This document shows positions 22,628-36,499 of a stretch of 64,000 nucleotides of DNA, piece after piece. Position 1 is the first letter of the stretch. The number at the start of each line of letters is the position of its first letter. The DNA comes from Pleurodeles waltl (lineage: Eukaryota > Chordata > Amphibia > Caudata > Salamandridae). Where the stretch lies: the NCBI RefSeq assembly GCF_031143425.1, contig NC_090445.1, positions 820,544,817-820,608,816 on the forward strand, in the 5' to 3' direction. The position numbers were made by a program, and so were the translations under genes. Below the pieces are notes generated by a model. That model was given only the letters and a program-made list of their open reading frames with translations. It did no database searches and was not told where the DNA came from.

Positions 22628-24623
22628 TGTTAGAACAGGTAAAAATTATTTGCATAACTATTAGAGGCGCTCCTACTGGTTGGATGTGGTGAGGCCCCAG
22701 CCAGGCAGAATCTCATTACTCCCGTCAGAGGTGTGTGATTACACTCACTGTATAATCCGCGCTTACCCTTGGGATGCTTGGCACAGAGCAGTCAGGCTTA
22801 TCGTAGAGGCAATGTGTAAAGCAGTGGCACAGCACGTCCCCACCACAACCATGCTGAGCGGCACATATGAGACTTCACACAGTGTAGGTATATAAAAATT
22901 GTACTCAACATACACATTGTCAGCACAGCATGAGTATCATGGAAATCTGCGCATAAATCACTTTTAACAATATAATTCACAATATTCGTCCCAACTGTGT
23001 GTAACACCAACAACAGAATGTACAAGTGAGAAAGCACTATGTTCCCTCCCCGCACCCTCATGTGGTGTCAAACATTGACAGCACAGGACCTACCCTAGTG
23101 TTTACCAACTTTGATGTAACAGCTAAATTTAGGGTGCACCCCAGTTCCCAATGATAGCAGCAACATGTAAATACGAGGGTTGTACACTTCCACATAGCAC
23201 TGCAGCCTGGGCCGCACTACTACATCTTATTGCCAACCCTAGAAATTCCCTGACAGATGAACATGACCAGCAACACCATGGTGCTGCCCTCGCATTCACC
23301 CGCATTCACACCCGCACATCCACTGTGCACCGTCACTGGGATCAGTCAGCTTATGCACATGTACACTCGTACGCACGCACTTCTGGCACCCTAATGCAGT
23401 GCCCTGATATCCAGCTAGTGGATGCCACTTTGTTTCCAGGTATCCTAGGTCCCAAACTGCCCTTCACCCACCAACCAGCTTCAGCTATCCCACATCGCCA
23501 CAAACCATAGATTGCACCTACTTTCCCCCTGGATACTAGGCCGCTCACGGCCCTCGTCACACTACACAGGACCCTGGGGACAAGATTGGAGGAGGAAGAA
23601 AAGAGAGATGATCTGGCAACAATTAGCAAGTAGATGGTTAGTCATTCAGAGGTCTGCAACACACAGGGGGAGAGTCACTGGGGCCAACTTTAGCCCCCGT
23701 GGAGCCCAGCCCTGCCAGAGAGACATTGTAACAAAATAGTTACCAGTTTTGGCTCTTCCGGAATGGAGGTGCACCGTTTGGGCGTGTTGACTTGAGTGGC
23801 CATTTGACAAATCCGGTTGCACACAACGAGCCACTAGGTCTTCACCCCCTTTACAAGGAGACGCTGCATCTGGTGATTGAAAACTTGAATTGCACCAGTT
23901 GGTTACGCTTCCACGTCAAAAGTGCTCAGTAATGTACCTCCTCTAAAATGAGGCACAGCGTCAGGGCCCCTATCACCTGAATCGATCCTAACCATATGAT
24001 CACTCCAAAGACAATTCCCAATGTGGTATCTCCTCAGGAGGAGGCACTAGTCTGGGGCGTGATAACTTGAACTGCACCAAACACTCCCGGATGTTTCCAC
24101 GAAGAACATAAATCCCTCTCGTTCTGGAATGGGGCAAAACGTCTAGTGCTCAATGACTTGAGTCGGTCTAGACCCTCTGGTCGCACACTGAACTTCATTT
24201 CAGTACCTTCCAGGAATGAGGGTGTGCAATGCCTATAGTAGCACCAGACTCCCCAGCCATACACTTTGGTGCAAGTTCAGCCATACCATACAAAGCAGTG
24301 TATAGCACAGCTCCGGTTGCACCCCCATATCCGAGGGTTGCAACCTATGAATGGGGCATAGAACGCAATGCGTGTGCAGCCAAGGACCACATAAGAGAAA
24401 TGCAACTCACTCAACAACAGCGGGCCACGCGGGTTCACTCAACAGGTGATCCCGCTCACACCACAAGACGTCTCGGCGTGCAGTGGTCCTCACGATGAAG
24501 GACCACTCGCCTAAAGTGCTGGCAGTACTTGCAGGCTGTGCACTAGGTAATTCCAGTCTACAGACACAATACTTCGTCCATACTCAGGCTGCCCCTGCCC
24601 GGTGGAGTCCAGCATACAATGTA
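22628..24623 (-). mobile_element. LTR-like sequence related to the solo LTR at 55314, cut by the duplication breakpoint
   Basis: It starts with TGTTAGAA like the solo LTR, and then shares blocks in the same order: GCTTACCC, GGGATGCTTGGCA..AGAGCAGT, AGGCTTA and TGTGTAAAG. In copy 2 the same sequence continues past 48190 and shares a further block with the LTR (AAGTCTTTGATGTCCCTGAG). Similarity is patchy, so this is a related but different family. By analogy its promoter would face the minus strand. No far end or target duplication was found. Confidence 0.5.
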
Positions 24624-26227
24624 GGCACAGAGAAAGGCCACGCCACCGAAGCCTTCGGACTCGAGCCGAAGCACAGGCTCCGAAACACCAACCCATCGAG
24701 TCGAAGCCTCGAAAATCGCTCTCGGAGCCAAGGCCGACATCCACTCCCGGCCTTTCAATCACGAGAAAACCGGCTTCAGAGCCGAAAAGACCCAGCTACA
24801 CAGAGAAACATGGACTTTTGAAACAACTTAAAGAAAGCCATAGATTTTCGGAGGAACTCACACAAATGGAGGACATTGATAAAAGGCAGGCCAGAATTCA
24901 TATTCATAAAGACACTGGCAAGAATATAACTGTACCTCCTCTGAAGACTAAGAGGAAGCTGGTCTTTCAAGGACAATTGGACACTGATCAGCCTCCAGCT
25001 AAAGTGCCAAGGCCTAAGCAAAAATCTCCACCTCCACAATTTTCACTTCATCAGTCTCTTCCTCATTCTTCTCACCTGATTGTCTCTCCACCTACTACTC
25101 CTACACCTGCACAGTCTCCTGTACACTCTGCAGATTCACAACATGACAATGTCGACCCATGGGATCTCTATGACCCAGATCCCATTTCCGATAACAGCCC
25201 AGACTGGTATCCTTCCAAACCATCACCACCAGAAGATAGCACTGGATACACTCAAGTTCTGGCTAGGGCGGCATCATACCACAATGTCGCCATGCACACC
25301 ACCGAGCCTTTTGTGGATGATTTTCTCTTTAATACATTATCCTCCACTCACACTACTTATCAGTCCCTTCCCGTGCTTCCAGGCATGTTAAAACATGCAC
25401 ATCAAATTTTTCAAGAGCCAGTCAAGGCCAGGATCATCACTCCCGAAGAGGAGAAAAAATATAAACCACCTCCCTCTGACCCGGCATTCATTACTGGACA
25501 ACTGCCTCCTGATTCTGTAGTTGTGAGTGCGGCAAGGAAAAGGGCCAACTCCCAATCATCTGGTGATGCAACACCACCAGACAAGGAGAGCAGGAAATTC
25601 GATGCTGCTGGCAAAAGAGTAGCATCGCAAGCAGCCAATCAATGGAGAATAGCCAACTCCCAAGCACTACTGGCTAGGTATGATAGGGCCCACTGGGACG
25701 AGATGAAAGATATCATCCAGTAACTCCCCCAAGATCAACAGAAGAGGGCACAGCAAATAGTCGAGGAAGGGCAGGCTATTACTAACAACCAGATTAGATC
25801 AGCACTAAACACAGCAGACACAGCAGCTAGGACAATCAATACTGCTGTTACTATTAGGAGACATGCATGGCTTCGGTCATCAGGGTTTAAACCTGAAATC
25901 CAGCAGGCTGTCCTTAATATGCCATTCAATGAGAAACAGCTTTTTGGCCCTGAAGTTGATACGGCCATTGAAAAGATGAAGAAAGACTCAGACACTGCTA
26001 AAGCCATGGGTGCTCTGTATACTACACAATACAGAGGTTCATTTTGAAAACCTCAATACAGGGGTGGTTTTAGAGCACAAACACCTGAGGCATCCACCTC
26101 ACAATCCAAATCATCTTACCAGCCTCAATACCAACGAGGTGGGTTTCAAGGAACTTATCAAGGCCATTTCCCCGGAGGTAGGGGAAAATATCAGCCAATA
26201 AATCAAACCTCACACACAAAACAGTGA
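24624..26227 (+). pseudogene. DIRS gag pseudogene fragment, copy 2
   Basis: Carries the same stops as copy 1 (TAA 25721-25723, TGA 26045-26047). Upstream sequence 24602-24623 keeps the frame open across the breakpoint but has no ATG, only GTG at 24602, so a fused open frame of 373 codons exists by chance. Confidence 0.85.
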
Positions 26228-26261
26228 CTCGCTCCACATCTTCCCTCATCACACTTTACCT

Positions 26262-28049
26262 GTGGGAGGAAGACTGCAAACATTCCACAAAAATTGGTTA
26301 CCCATTACAACAGACAATTGGTTATTGTCTATTATCCGCAATGGTTACTGCATAGAATTGGCACAAATTCACCCAGATATACCTCCAAAACCACACAAAC
26401 TCTCCTCCCAACACATCTCTATGTTGCAAAAAGAAGTACAGTCACTGTTACTCAAACAAGCCATAGAGCTTGTACCACAACATCAGATATGAACAGGGGT
26501 TTACTCCCTGTACTTCCTTATTCCCAAAAAAGATGGAACTTTGAGACCAATACTAGATCTCAGAACTCTCAATCTTTACATACTATCAGAACACTTTCCC
26601 ATGGTAACGCTACAAGATGTAGTCCCACTGCTACAACAACAAGATTTCATGGCAACATTAGACCTCAAGGATGTGTATTTTCACATACCCATCAATCCAG
26701 CACACAGAAAATATCTCAGGTTTGTAATACAGGGAAAACATTACCAGTTCCAAGTGTTACCCTTCGGGATAACAACAGCTCCCAGAGTATTTACAAAATG
26801 CCTTGCGGTAGTTGCAGCCTACCTAAGAAGGCAACACATCCATGTCTTTCCATATCGCGACGATTGGCCAATAAACTCCAACAGTCATAGACCGTGTCAA
26901 AACCATACACAATATGTGATACAAACCCTACACACTCTAGGGTTCTCTATAAACTACCAAAAATCCCACTTGCAACCAGCGCAAATTCAACAGTATTTAG
27001 GAGCCACACTAAATACGCAAACAGCACTTGCAAGCCCAAGTCCACAAAGAATACAAACATTCACAATGTATTGGCACAAATTCAGTCACACCAACAGTAC
27101 ACAGTCAAATTTGTCATGAAACTGTTGGGCATGATGGCATCATGCATCGCCATTGTCACAAATGCAAGATTAAACATGCGGACCTTACAACAGTGCCTTG
27201 CAAAACAATGGTCACAGGCATACGGTCAACTTCAAAATGAAGTGTTGATAGACCGCCAAACACGCATATCGCTTCAGTGGTGGAATTCCACAAATTTAAA
27301 CAAGGGGCAGCCATTTCAAGACCCTGTGCCTCAAACCACACTTACAACAGATGCATCAATGATTGGATGGGGAGCACACCTCATCAATCACAACATTCAA
27401 GGACAGTGGGACAACAAACACAAAAACTTCACATAAATCACCTAGAATTGCTAGCCGTATTCCTTCACTCAAAGCCTTTCAACCTCTGCTCATTCACAAA
27501 CAAATTCTGATCAAAACAGACAACATGACTACAATGTATTACCTAAACAAACAAGGAGGGGCCCGCTCATCGCAACTGTCCCTTCTAGCACAAAGGATTT
27601 GGCATTGGGCAATACACAACAACATTCACCTTGTAGCACAATACATTCCAGGGATACACAACCAATTAGCAGATGTTCTCAGCCGAGATCATCAACAAAC
27701 ACACAAGTGGGAAATTCATCCCCAAGGGCTTCAGACATACTTTCATCACTGGGGAATGCCAGACATAGACCTATTCGCCACCAGCGAAAACGCAAAATGC
27801 CGAAACTTAGCATTCAGGTTCCCACACCATCTATCCAAGGGCAATGCTCAATGGATCAACTGGTCAGGGATATTTGCTTACGCTTTTCCCCCTCTCCCGC
27901 TCATTCCATTTCTAGTCAAAAAACTGCATCAAAACAAACTCATACTTATAGCACCAACGTGGGAACGTCAACCATGGTACACAACACTGTTAGATCTGTC
28001 AATAGTACCACACATCAAACTGCCCAACAGACCAGATCTGTTAACATGA
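26262..28049 (+). pseudogene. DIRS RT-RNase H pseudogene, copy 2
   Basis: Same lesions as 2709-4496, including YRDD in place of YLDD. One visible difference gives Thr for Ala (QTYFHHW) near 27735. Confidence 0.85.
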
Positions 28050-28102
28050 AACTGACAACTGATCAGGCATCCAGATCCATCAATACTCAATCTAGCGATT
28101 TG

Positions 28103-29169
28103 CTCCTGAAGTCTTAGAGTTTGGATATCTACATCTTCCAATAGAATGTATGGAAGTAATTAAACAAGCTAGAAAACCCACTACTAGGCAGCGTTATGCA
28201 AACAAATGGAAAACTTTTGTTTTTTTACTGTTAATCTAAACAGATTGCCCCTCTTTCAGCATCAATACAAGACATTGTAGGTTACTTGCTTCATCTGCAA
28301 AAAGCAAATTTAGCCTTTTCGTCCATCAAAATACCACTCACTGCTATTTCAGCGTATTTGCAAAATATACAACACACCTCTCTATTTAGAGTCCCTGTCA
28401 TCAAAGCCTTCATGGAAGGACTAAAACACATCATACCACCAAGAACACCCCCAGTGCCTTCATGGAATCTAAATATTTTACTCAAACGACTCATGGGTCC
28501 ACCATTTGAACCTATGCATTCATGTCCGATTCAATACCCAACATGGAAAGTGGCATTCCTAGTTGCAATTACTTCACTAAGGAGAGTTAGTGAAATACAA
28601 GCTTTCACTATTGAACAACCCTTCATACAAGTACACAAACATAAATTAGTACTTCAGACAAACCCAAAATTTCTACCAAATGTAATATCACCGTTTCATA
28701 TCAATCAAAAAGTGGAAATCCCAGTCTTCTTCCCATAGCCCAACTCTTTAGCAGAAAGAGCGCTGCATACATTGGACATTAACAGAGCTATAATGTATTA
28801 CATTGATAGAACTAGATCATTTAGGAAAACCAAATAGTTATTTGTGGCCTTCTAAAAACACATACTGGTAATCCTTTCTCAAAACAAGGACTAGCTAGAT
28901 GGATAGTAAAATGCATCCAAACATGTTACCTAAAAGCCAAAAGGAAGCTATTAGTAACACCAAAAGCTCATTCCACCAGGAAAAAAGGAGCAACAATGGC
29001 ATTTGTAGGAAATATACCAATGACAGAAATCTGTAAAGCAGCCACTTGGTCAACACCCCATACATTTACCAAGCATTACTGTGTAGATGTGTTGGCAACA
29101 CAGCAGGCCACAGTAGGACAGGCTGTACTAAGAACAATATTTCAAACAACTTCAACTCCTAAAGGCTGA
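28103..29169 (+). pseudogene. DIRS tyrosine recombinase pseudogene, copy 2
   Basis: As in copy 1 but without the 2-bp AT insertion, so the frame from the His-x-x-Arg box to the nucleophile Tyr is preserved here. The other stops remain. It ends at TGA 29167-29169. Confidence 0.85.
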
Positions 29170-29203
29170 CCATTGCTTATGGGAGGCAAAACTGCTTTGT
29201 AGT

Positions 29204-29308
29204 CTATGCACAGCATGTGTATCTGCAGCTACACATGCCATCGAACGGAAAATGTCACTTACCCAGTGTACATCTGTTCGTGGCATGTTCCACTGCAGAT
29301 TCACATGC
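29204..29308. repeat. Internal complementary region, element A copy 2
   Basis: Join of the two half-repeats at 29246/29247. Its left half no longer has a partner in this copy because the left terminus was lost. Confidence 0.85.
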
Positions 29309-29402
29309 GCCCTCCCGCCTTCCCTCTACTATATATCTCTATTCCATTTGCATGGACATTTCTTTTCTTTATACTCTATCTCTCCTACCTTACGCTCTGT
29401 AG

Positions 29403-29610
29403 GAAAACAATCTAACATGGAGTCGATGCCCATGCGCAATGGAGCCGAAGAGGAGGAGTCCCTCAATCCCGTGACTCGAAAACACTTCTTCAAAGAAAAA
29501 CAACTTGAAACTCTCCGAGCCCAACACTAGATGGCAGTTCTATGCACAGCATGTGAATCTGCAGCAGAACATGCCACAAACAGATGTACACTGGGTAAGT
29601 GACATTTTCC
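29403..29610 (-). repeat. Right inverted terminal repeat and tail, element A copy 2
   Basis: Same as 5852-6059. Confidence 0.87.
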
Positions 29611-29642
29611 ATCTATATATATATATATATATATATTTATTC

Positions 29643-31665
29643 CAAAAACACTTGCAAAGGCATTAAACAGAATCACAAGAAATGTAATCACCTTCCATGA
29701 TGCGTTTCGGCTGAGTAGGGAGACCCATTGTATCATCACAAGACAGTGCCTTTGAACATGTATCCAGATATGTGGCCAATAACCTCCATGATTTTGTTGT
29801 CACCCTTCCATCTTATATAAAGGACACCAAGGATTTTTTAAGGAGAATTAAAGGGATAGGTTAGGAAGATGATTTGCTTTTGGAACTTTGGATTTTAAGT
29901 CCTTGTATACGGTTATTGACCATGAGCAGGGAATAAGGGCATGCTATTATTTTCTACGAGCAAGACCAGTTTGGTTACTAGAACATACAAATATTATTAT
30001 AGAAATGATTAGACTGTGCCTTAGGAACAACATCTTTCTATTTAATGGTAGTCTATACTGGCAGGTTCTTGGGATGGCGATGGATACATGCTGTGCTCCC
30101 AGCTTCGCCCATCTATTCCTAGGATGGTAGTAGGAACACATCTTCAGCAATGAAGAGTTGCAGGGGTACTGTCAAAAGGTAGTCCTATGGCTACGTTTTA
30201 TTGATGATTCTTTTATCATCTAGAAAGGCTCTGAGAAGGACATGACAGATTTTGTAATGATTCTGAATAATAATGAGAATCATTTGAGTTTCACTCTTAC
30301 CATGAGTAAGACACAAATAGAATTCCTTCATGTGGTAGTGGTAATTGAGCTGTATAAGATAGAGACTCTGAAATAGTCTACTGCATGCCCTGAGGGGACG
30401 TCCTACCAGATTAAAATGGAGTATACCGTATGGTGAACTCCTTAGAGCCAAGAGGAACTGCAGCACTGAGTCTGCATTTCAAAATGAAAAACAAATTATG
30501 ATACACAGATTCAATGACGGAGGCTATCCCAATTGGGTACTAAAGGAAGCATGTAGGAAGGTTGATGGTGACACCAGAGATAAGATTTTATTTTCCAGTA
30601 GAAGGACATCGAGTGACAGTTCTATACCAAGAATAGTCCTAAACTATAATAATGATATGGGCATGCTTAGTAAGAGCTTGAAGAAAAATTGGGACATCCT
30701 ACAAAATGATATCATAATTGGCAATCGAGTGGGTGATAAACCTAGTACTACCTACTGAAAAAAGAAATTATTGCGGGGCACTTTGGTACATAGTGACATT
30801 ACTGTGACATCAAGTAACATGGATCTAAAAGGACTTTTCCTTGTGGGCAGTGCAGAGAATGTAAATCTAGCTGAACAGAAAAGGAATATACAACCTTTGG
30901 AGAATACAAACGCCCAATAAAACAATTAATTACATGCGGTACTCAGCATGTTATCTATGTGCTTGAATGTCCATGTCCAATGCGCAATGTGGGGAGTACT
31001 GTATGTGCAAAAAAAACAAGTTTTAGAACATATGCGTGCCATAGAGCACAGAGATCACACATACCCAGTAGCGAGGCATTTCAAAGAGTTTCACTATAAT
31101 GATCGTTTAAAATTGTCATTTTATGGCATTGAACAAATCAATATAAATGCCAGAGGTGGAAATCGAGTCACCCAATTAAGAAAGAGAGAAAGTGAATTGA
31201 TTCTGGATCTCCAGACTCTTACACATAGTGGTCTTAATCAGGATGAAGAGTTAAATGTACACTTATTAAGGGACTGGGAGAGAGCTGTAATTCAGGTGTT
31301 CTGATTCGAAAATACATGGTTCTGTTTTTTAAATCTCTAATTTTTTTGTTTTTGTTTTGTTATGGATGTTCACTTCAGAGAGTTGAAGTATGTATGAGTT
31401 ATAGATGCTTTCACGGGGTGGGGGGCACTTTGGAGTAATAAGTCCTTTCAGTCACATGTGTTGGGTGAAGTTTTGTCGATGATATGTAATGGGTGCATCA
31501 GTCTCTTGGTATGAACATTATGAGAAAATGAACGGTATGGTAGAGATCACAGTGATACCAATGGGATCCCCACGAGGAAGGCTTTGTGAGATGTGCATAG
31601 TAAGAACTAGTCGGACCTCATACGATTATAGTTTTGGGTAGAGTGAAGGTGTTATGATTAGTATG

Positions 31666-31747
<82 letters not shown>

Positions 31748-32305
31748 AATGTGAAATCATATCTGTCTATAAGAAGTATATTTATTTATAATAGGAGAGA
31801 AACCGCTATGATCAGGGAAAGTAAAATATGACCCAAGAGCTTAAATAGATGAGGCGAGTGGATATTACAAATGATTAATGAGAAGATTTATAGAGTAAAA
31901 TCATTTGATTGTAATGCATTATATTTAACACAGATGTCATGAATTGGATATATAGAATATATTTGCATAGAATGAAATGCTAATAAATTATACAAATATA
32001 TACATGCAATGTTATATTATAATCATGTAACATGTCAGAGAAATGAACTGATGTTTTCGAAAAGTTTGAATCCACGACCTCCAATAGCGTTCTGACATTC
32101 CAAGATGGTGCCCACTTACAAGTATGTTTAGATGTGACTGACGTATTGAGTCCTTTTTTACTGTTTAATGCACTATAGAGTTGATTTAACCCGTTCATTG
32201 TACAACACAGTGATTGTGTGATCAAGGCCGCTGCTCGGCTGAAACGCGTCATGGAAGGTGATTAAATTTCCTGTGATTCGGTTTAGTGCCTGAGCGAGTG
32301 TTTTC
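29643..32305 (+). mobile_element. Penelope-like element, copy 2
   Basis: Same as 6092-8752. Inverted repeats are at 29643-29715 and 32234-32305, RT remnant at about 29761-30463, linker at 30498-30758, GIY-YIG remnant at 30932-31304. The internal GT/AT microsatellite (about 31668-31744) has a different structure from copy 1, where a GT interrupts the AT run. Confidence 0.82.
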
Positions 32306-32340
32306 ATGGAGATTTTGTACCATAATATATGTGCCAGTTG

Positions 32341-32370
32341 CTCAGATATATATACACACACACAAACACA

Positions 32371-32410
<40 letters not shown>

Positions 32411-32436
32411 CATACATACATACATACATACATACC
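32341..32436. repeat. Compound microsatellite, copy 2
   Basis: CA, AT and CATA repeats as at 8790-8875, with more AT units. Confidence 0.93.
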
Positions 32437-34374
32437 AAAACAGCTTTATACTTACCTGGGTAATACTCACATTTTCATTGTAATGGCATGCATGGTAAAG
32501 GTATGTTTATGGTAATACAATGTGTGATAAAGGCATTTGCATTCTAATGGACGAGTTGTAAAGGCATGTGTGGTAATAGAATGTGTGGTTCTGTCATACA
32601 ACCTGATCTCATGAGTGGTTTGTGAGAGCCAAACAGGAAGTACAACCCCCTGAGAGTCCACGCGGGGATTGTGAATCCTACTCCGAGTGTCTCACAAGAG
32701 CCCTCAATTTTAAAATAAATAAATATCCGACCATGCTTTATTCACTATTTGATTATAGATTAGCAGTAAATAATACATGAATTGGTGACTGAAAGACAAA
32801 ATAGTGATTGCTACTTCAAAAACAAATGCCTTACTATGGACAGCTTTTATCTGTATCAAACCCTTGACACTCACCGAACTTACATTGAGAAATTAAGTTG
32901 ATATTAAGTTCTTTAAACAGTTTTTTTCTCTATGGAGAGAGTTTACTCTGTAACACTTTTGACAGACGATAAAACTCTTGTAAGAAATGCACCACAGAGG
33001 GTTAAAAATACTAAGAACAGTGTACGCTCTATGCGACAGCTGTCAAAAAATGCTATCTGCAAAAAATAACCCCAATGTGACGCTGCTAAATAACCTACTA
33101 CCTGCACCATTCACAATATCGTGAAAACATTACAGATAGCTCATCAGTTCTAGAAAAACTAGAACACCTACATATCTTTGTTCCGGTTACACACGGTTTT
33201 TTATCTTATGTATAAATTATCATGCTGGCAAGATTCTCCGTATTAACTGAAAGCAGCTTACAATAGTTAGTATCTACTATGTACAATTTTTCTCCTGTAG
33301 GAAACTGTTTCTGTAGAACTAGAAAAGTTGTCTGAAGCATAATGAACAAAAGTCAACTGTCACCTGCACACAGTTACTCTTGAATAAACCAAAAAAAAAC
33401 TATAATTTTTTTAGCACCTCTACACAGCTATGGCGCACTAAGAGGACATGTATTTTGTAAACACTTAACACATTACCTGAATCAAAGCTGTAAATCTTTT
33501 TGTAGAAAAGTAATATAACAGCTACCCACCACTATGTTAACTATAAAACAAACTAGCACACTCTTTGGATGACAGCATCAAAGCATTAGTGCTGTCAGTG
33601 AGAATTCACCTAACTATAATGTTATTTTAACCTTTGATTTTTTTTATATCCTACTGCTTGTCACCAGTCGGTTTTTATAGTTAGGATCTAGTTTCCATAG
33701 AGAAAGCTTTTTTTGTTTTGCTAATAACTTTAGCACCGTTTGACGAATCTTCACGACATTTTGCTAGCTAGTTTGCCACTCACTTTAGCTTCTGCCTGGA
33801 AGGTTTCAGGGTGATTCTTCAAGTAGGGGCCGAGAAAAAGGGGGGGGGGCAAAATGCATATTTTCCCCTTGCTGTTTCCAATAGGGATTATGTACATGAC
33901 TACAGCCCACGCCGCTGAACAGAATTAAACCAAATTTAGCAGAAAGCTAGATCTTGGTCCAAAAAGTTCTCTCTTTGTGATTTGGTGTACATCTGTTCAT
34001 TAGTGTTAAGAGTTATTAAATAAAAAAGATTTGTGTATATCTAGAGAAGTGTATCCACCGCAGTGGATCCACTGATCCATGTGCTGACAGAAATGCTGTG
34101 GTTGGCTGGCCGCAACCTGAGAGGAAGTCTGCAGCCGCCATTTTGTCTATCGGCACTCAGTGCGGAGGGGGGAAGAAAGATAAAATAAGATATAAGGAAT
34201 CAGGATAGAGGTATCCTGACCTCGTATGACTGATGGAGAGGTCTGTGAGGGACCCCTCATGGGAGAGAAAACGCCCAAAAACGTTTATTTTTTGGGTGCA
34301 CAAGTATCTGGGTATCCTTCATGGCACTCAACACTCCCTCTGTGTGAATGCAGACCCCAATTAAAAAAAAAAAA
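32437..34374. other. Unassigned sequence, copy 2 of 8876-10812
   Basis: Same content as copy 1, including the foldback-like terminus near 33611-33650. Confidence 0.6.
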
Positions 34375-34670
34375 ATACACCCACTCACTGACTTGTACAC
34401 CCACTCACACACCCATACAGCAACTCACACACCCACTCACAGACCCACAAAACCACTACCACACCCAGTTACAGCCCCTTACAGCAACCCACACACCCAA
34501 TTACATACCCGCTCACACACTCACTGAGATACCCACACAACCTCACACACCAACTCACAGACCCACAGAGCCACTCACACACTGACTTATGCATTCACCG
34601 ACCCACTTACAAATCCTAGCAACCACAAGTCACACACCCATAGAGCCACTCACCCACTCACAGACCCACA
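34375..34670. repeat. CA-rich minisatellite, copy 2
   Basis: Same as 10813-11108, with a small difference in the preceding A run. Confidence 0.85.
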
Positions 34671-34945
34671 GGATGGGGTTGACTGCACGCAGGGGGTTGG
34701 CTCCTCTGTGGCACTAAGCGCGGCCATTATGTGAATCCCCAACGGCTCAGCAGATTCAGAGCCAATTAAAAAAAAAATACAACCACTCACAGAGCCACAC
34801 ACCCACGCTTACTGCCACACATACACTCGCTCACAGACCCACAAAACCACTACCTCTCCCTGTCACCCGACAGTTAGATTAACGTATGGTAATTAAATAT
34901 TACTTTATGTTAAAAAATACCGTAGAAATTTGCTTAAAAAACAAA

Positions 34946-35424
34946 GGTTACAGGGACATTGTTGTTAAAAAAAAAATAGAATTAAGAAAATGTTGAAAAT
35001 TCACACAAAAAACAAAGGTTACTGGGACGTTATAGTTAGGTTAAGATTTCATACTCGCACAACCATAGAAATTCAGCTGTTCTAGGTATATCTCAAGAAA
35101 CAAGAACTCGTGCCCTAAGGTAACTATAAGTTGCGTCCTCACAATGTACTGCTAATTATCCCACATATTACATCAGTCCTGACATCTTCTATGACATCAT
35201 TAATAACATTACTGCAACATTTGCAATAAAATTATTGCTGAGAAAACTGTGCATGGCAGGGCGGGGTGAGTTATAGTTTCTTGAGATAAGTATAACTATA
35301 ACTGCTGAATTGTGTGTAAGATATGAACCTAAGTATAACGTCCCTGTAACCTTTGGTTTTTTAGTGAATGTCTTTTGTTTTTTAATTCTGTTTGCTAACT
35401 ATAACATCCTTGTAATCTCATCCG
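34946..35424. repeat. Foldback / MITE-like element, copy 2
   Basis: Same as 11384-11862. The right arm differs from copy 1 by two bases near 35373. Confidence 0.65.
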
Positions 35425-36499
35425 CTGTATTTTCGGTTCCTGTGGCCACCTGATGTTCGAGAGAATAAAGGGCATGAATTTGCACACCTGTAGTGTTCAT
35501 CATTGCACCATCCTCTATTGGAGAAATGCTCAGTCTCTCTACGTCTCTGAACTGCACAAAAAAAACCAAGCTAAGTGTATGAAACGGAAGGCATTGTTGA
35601 ACATAACTGTCAATATGTTATTTATTGCTATAACTGCATTGTAAGGAGCCATGCAAGCTGGACACATGATAGAACTGGATCACCATTATGCATTTTGCCA
35701 CTGTGTATGTCGGTTGCTTTGGAAACAAATGATGAAGATGAGACTCCCCCACTTTGCTCTAGGAAACAGCAGAGGTTGTAGCACCTGGGGATAGTGTCTA
35801 ATCTTGATTTTGTATTTTTATATTGTTTTTATTTTATTTATACATCTTGAACAGTGCCATAGGAAGTATGCCTCAAGACGCCTGCAAACAAAACAGTAAC
35901 CCAAGACAGTTGTATACTGCAGAAATATACATCTTAACATATAACAGTATAATTGCTCAAAAAATTCAATAATAAAATTGAGACCCACACCAGAATATCA
36001 CTACTGGATGAATATTTTCTAAGGATGCAGAGTTAAAATGTGATGTTTAAAACAGGCAGTTAAATGAAATAGGGTCTGATGTACAAAGACATTTTGCAGT
36101 CCCAAACCTGGCGATTTGTAAAATCACAGGGTTTGCTACCACAAAATAGCTTTTTGCTATCTGCTAAACTCCTGGTGTGTGATTAAATAAAGCCTTTCTG
36201 AATCGCTAAATGGGTTGAATGACTCATTCCGGATTCTAATTAGGAAGAGACTTAAAACTGGCTTTCCTTCTTTGTTGCTAATCACAGCGAGGTGTATCGG
36301 TGGATTGTGACCACATTTACAGTCACAAACCATTGAAAAATTAATGACTCTTCAGAGGAGATGGTAAGTGACCACTTCCTTCTCCCGTTGCATAGTGTGT
36401 TCCGAAAGGGAAAACATATTTTTTTTTAAATAAGCACTGGATCCTTTAAAGAACACAGGCTGCTTTCGAAAAAGGGTTCCCATCTGTGAATGAAAACGC
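35425..36499. other. Unassigned sequence, copy 2
   Basis: Same as 11863-12937; nothing recognisable. Confidence 0.55.

Larger units (their letters stand above)
1071..24623 (+). repeat. Tandem duplication, unit 1 (23,553 bp)
   Basis: The sequence from 1071 to 24623 is repeated directly at 24624-48189. The unit starts inside the gag of DIRS element A and ends inside an LTR-like sequence. The word GGCACAGA stands at 1071, at 24624 and at 48190, and similarity between the outer flanks stops outside it. Confidence 0.95.
24624..29610 (+). mobile_element. DIRS element A, copy 2 (5' end lost at the duplication breakpoint)
   Basis: Identical in content to 1071-6059. The left inverted repeat and first part of gag are missing, so the copy has only one terminal repeat. 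Confidence 0.93.
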
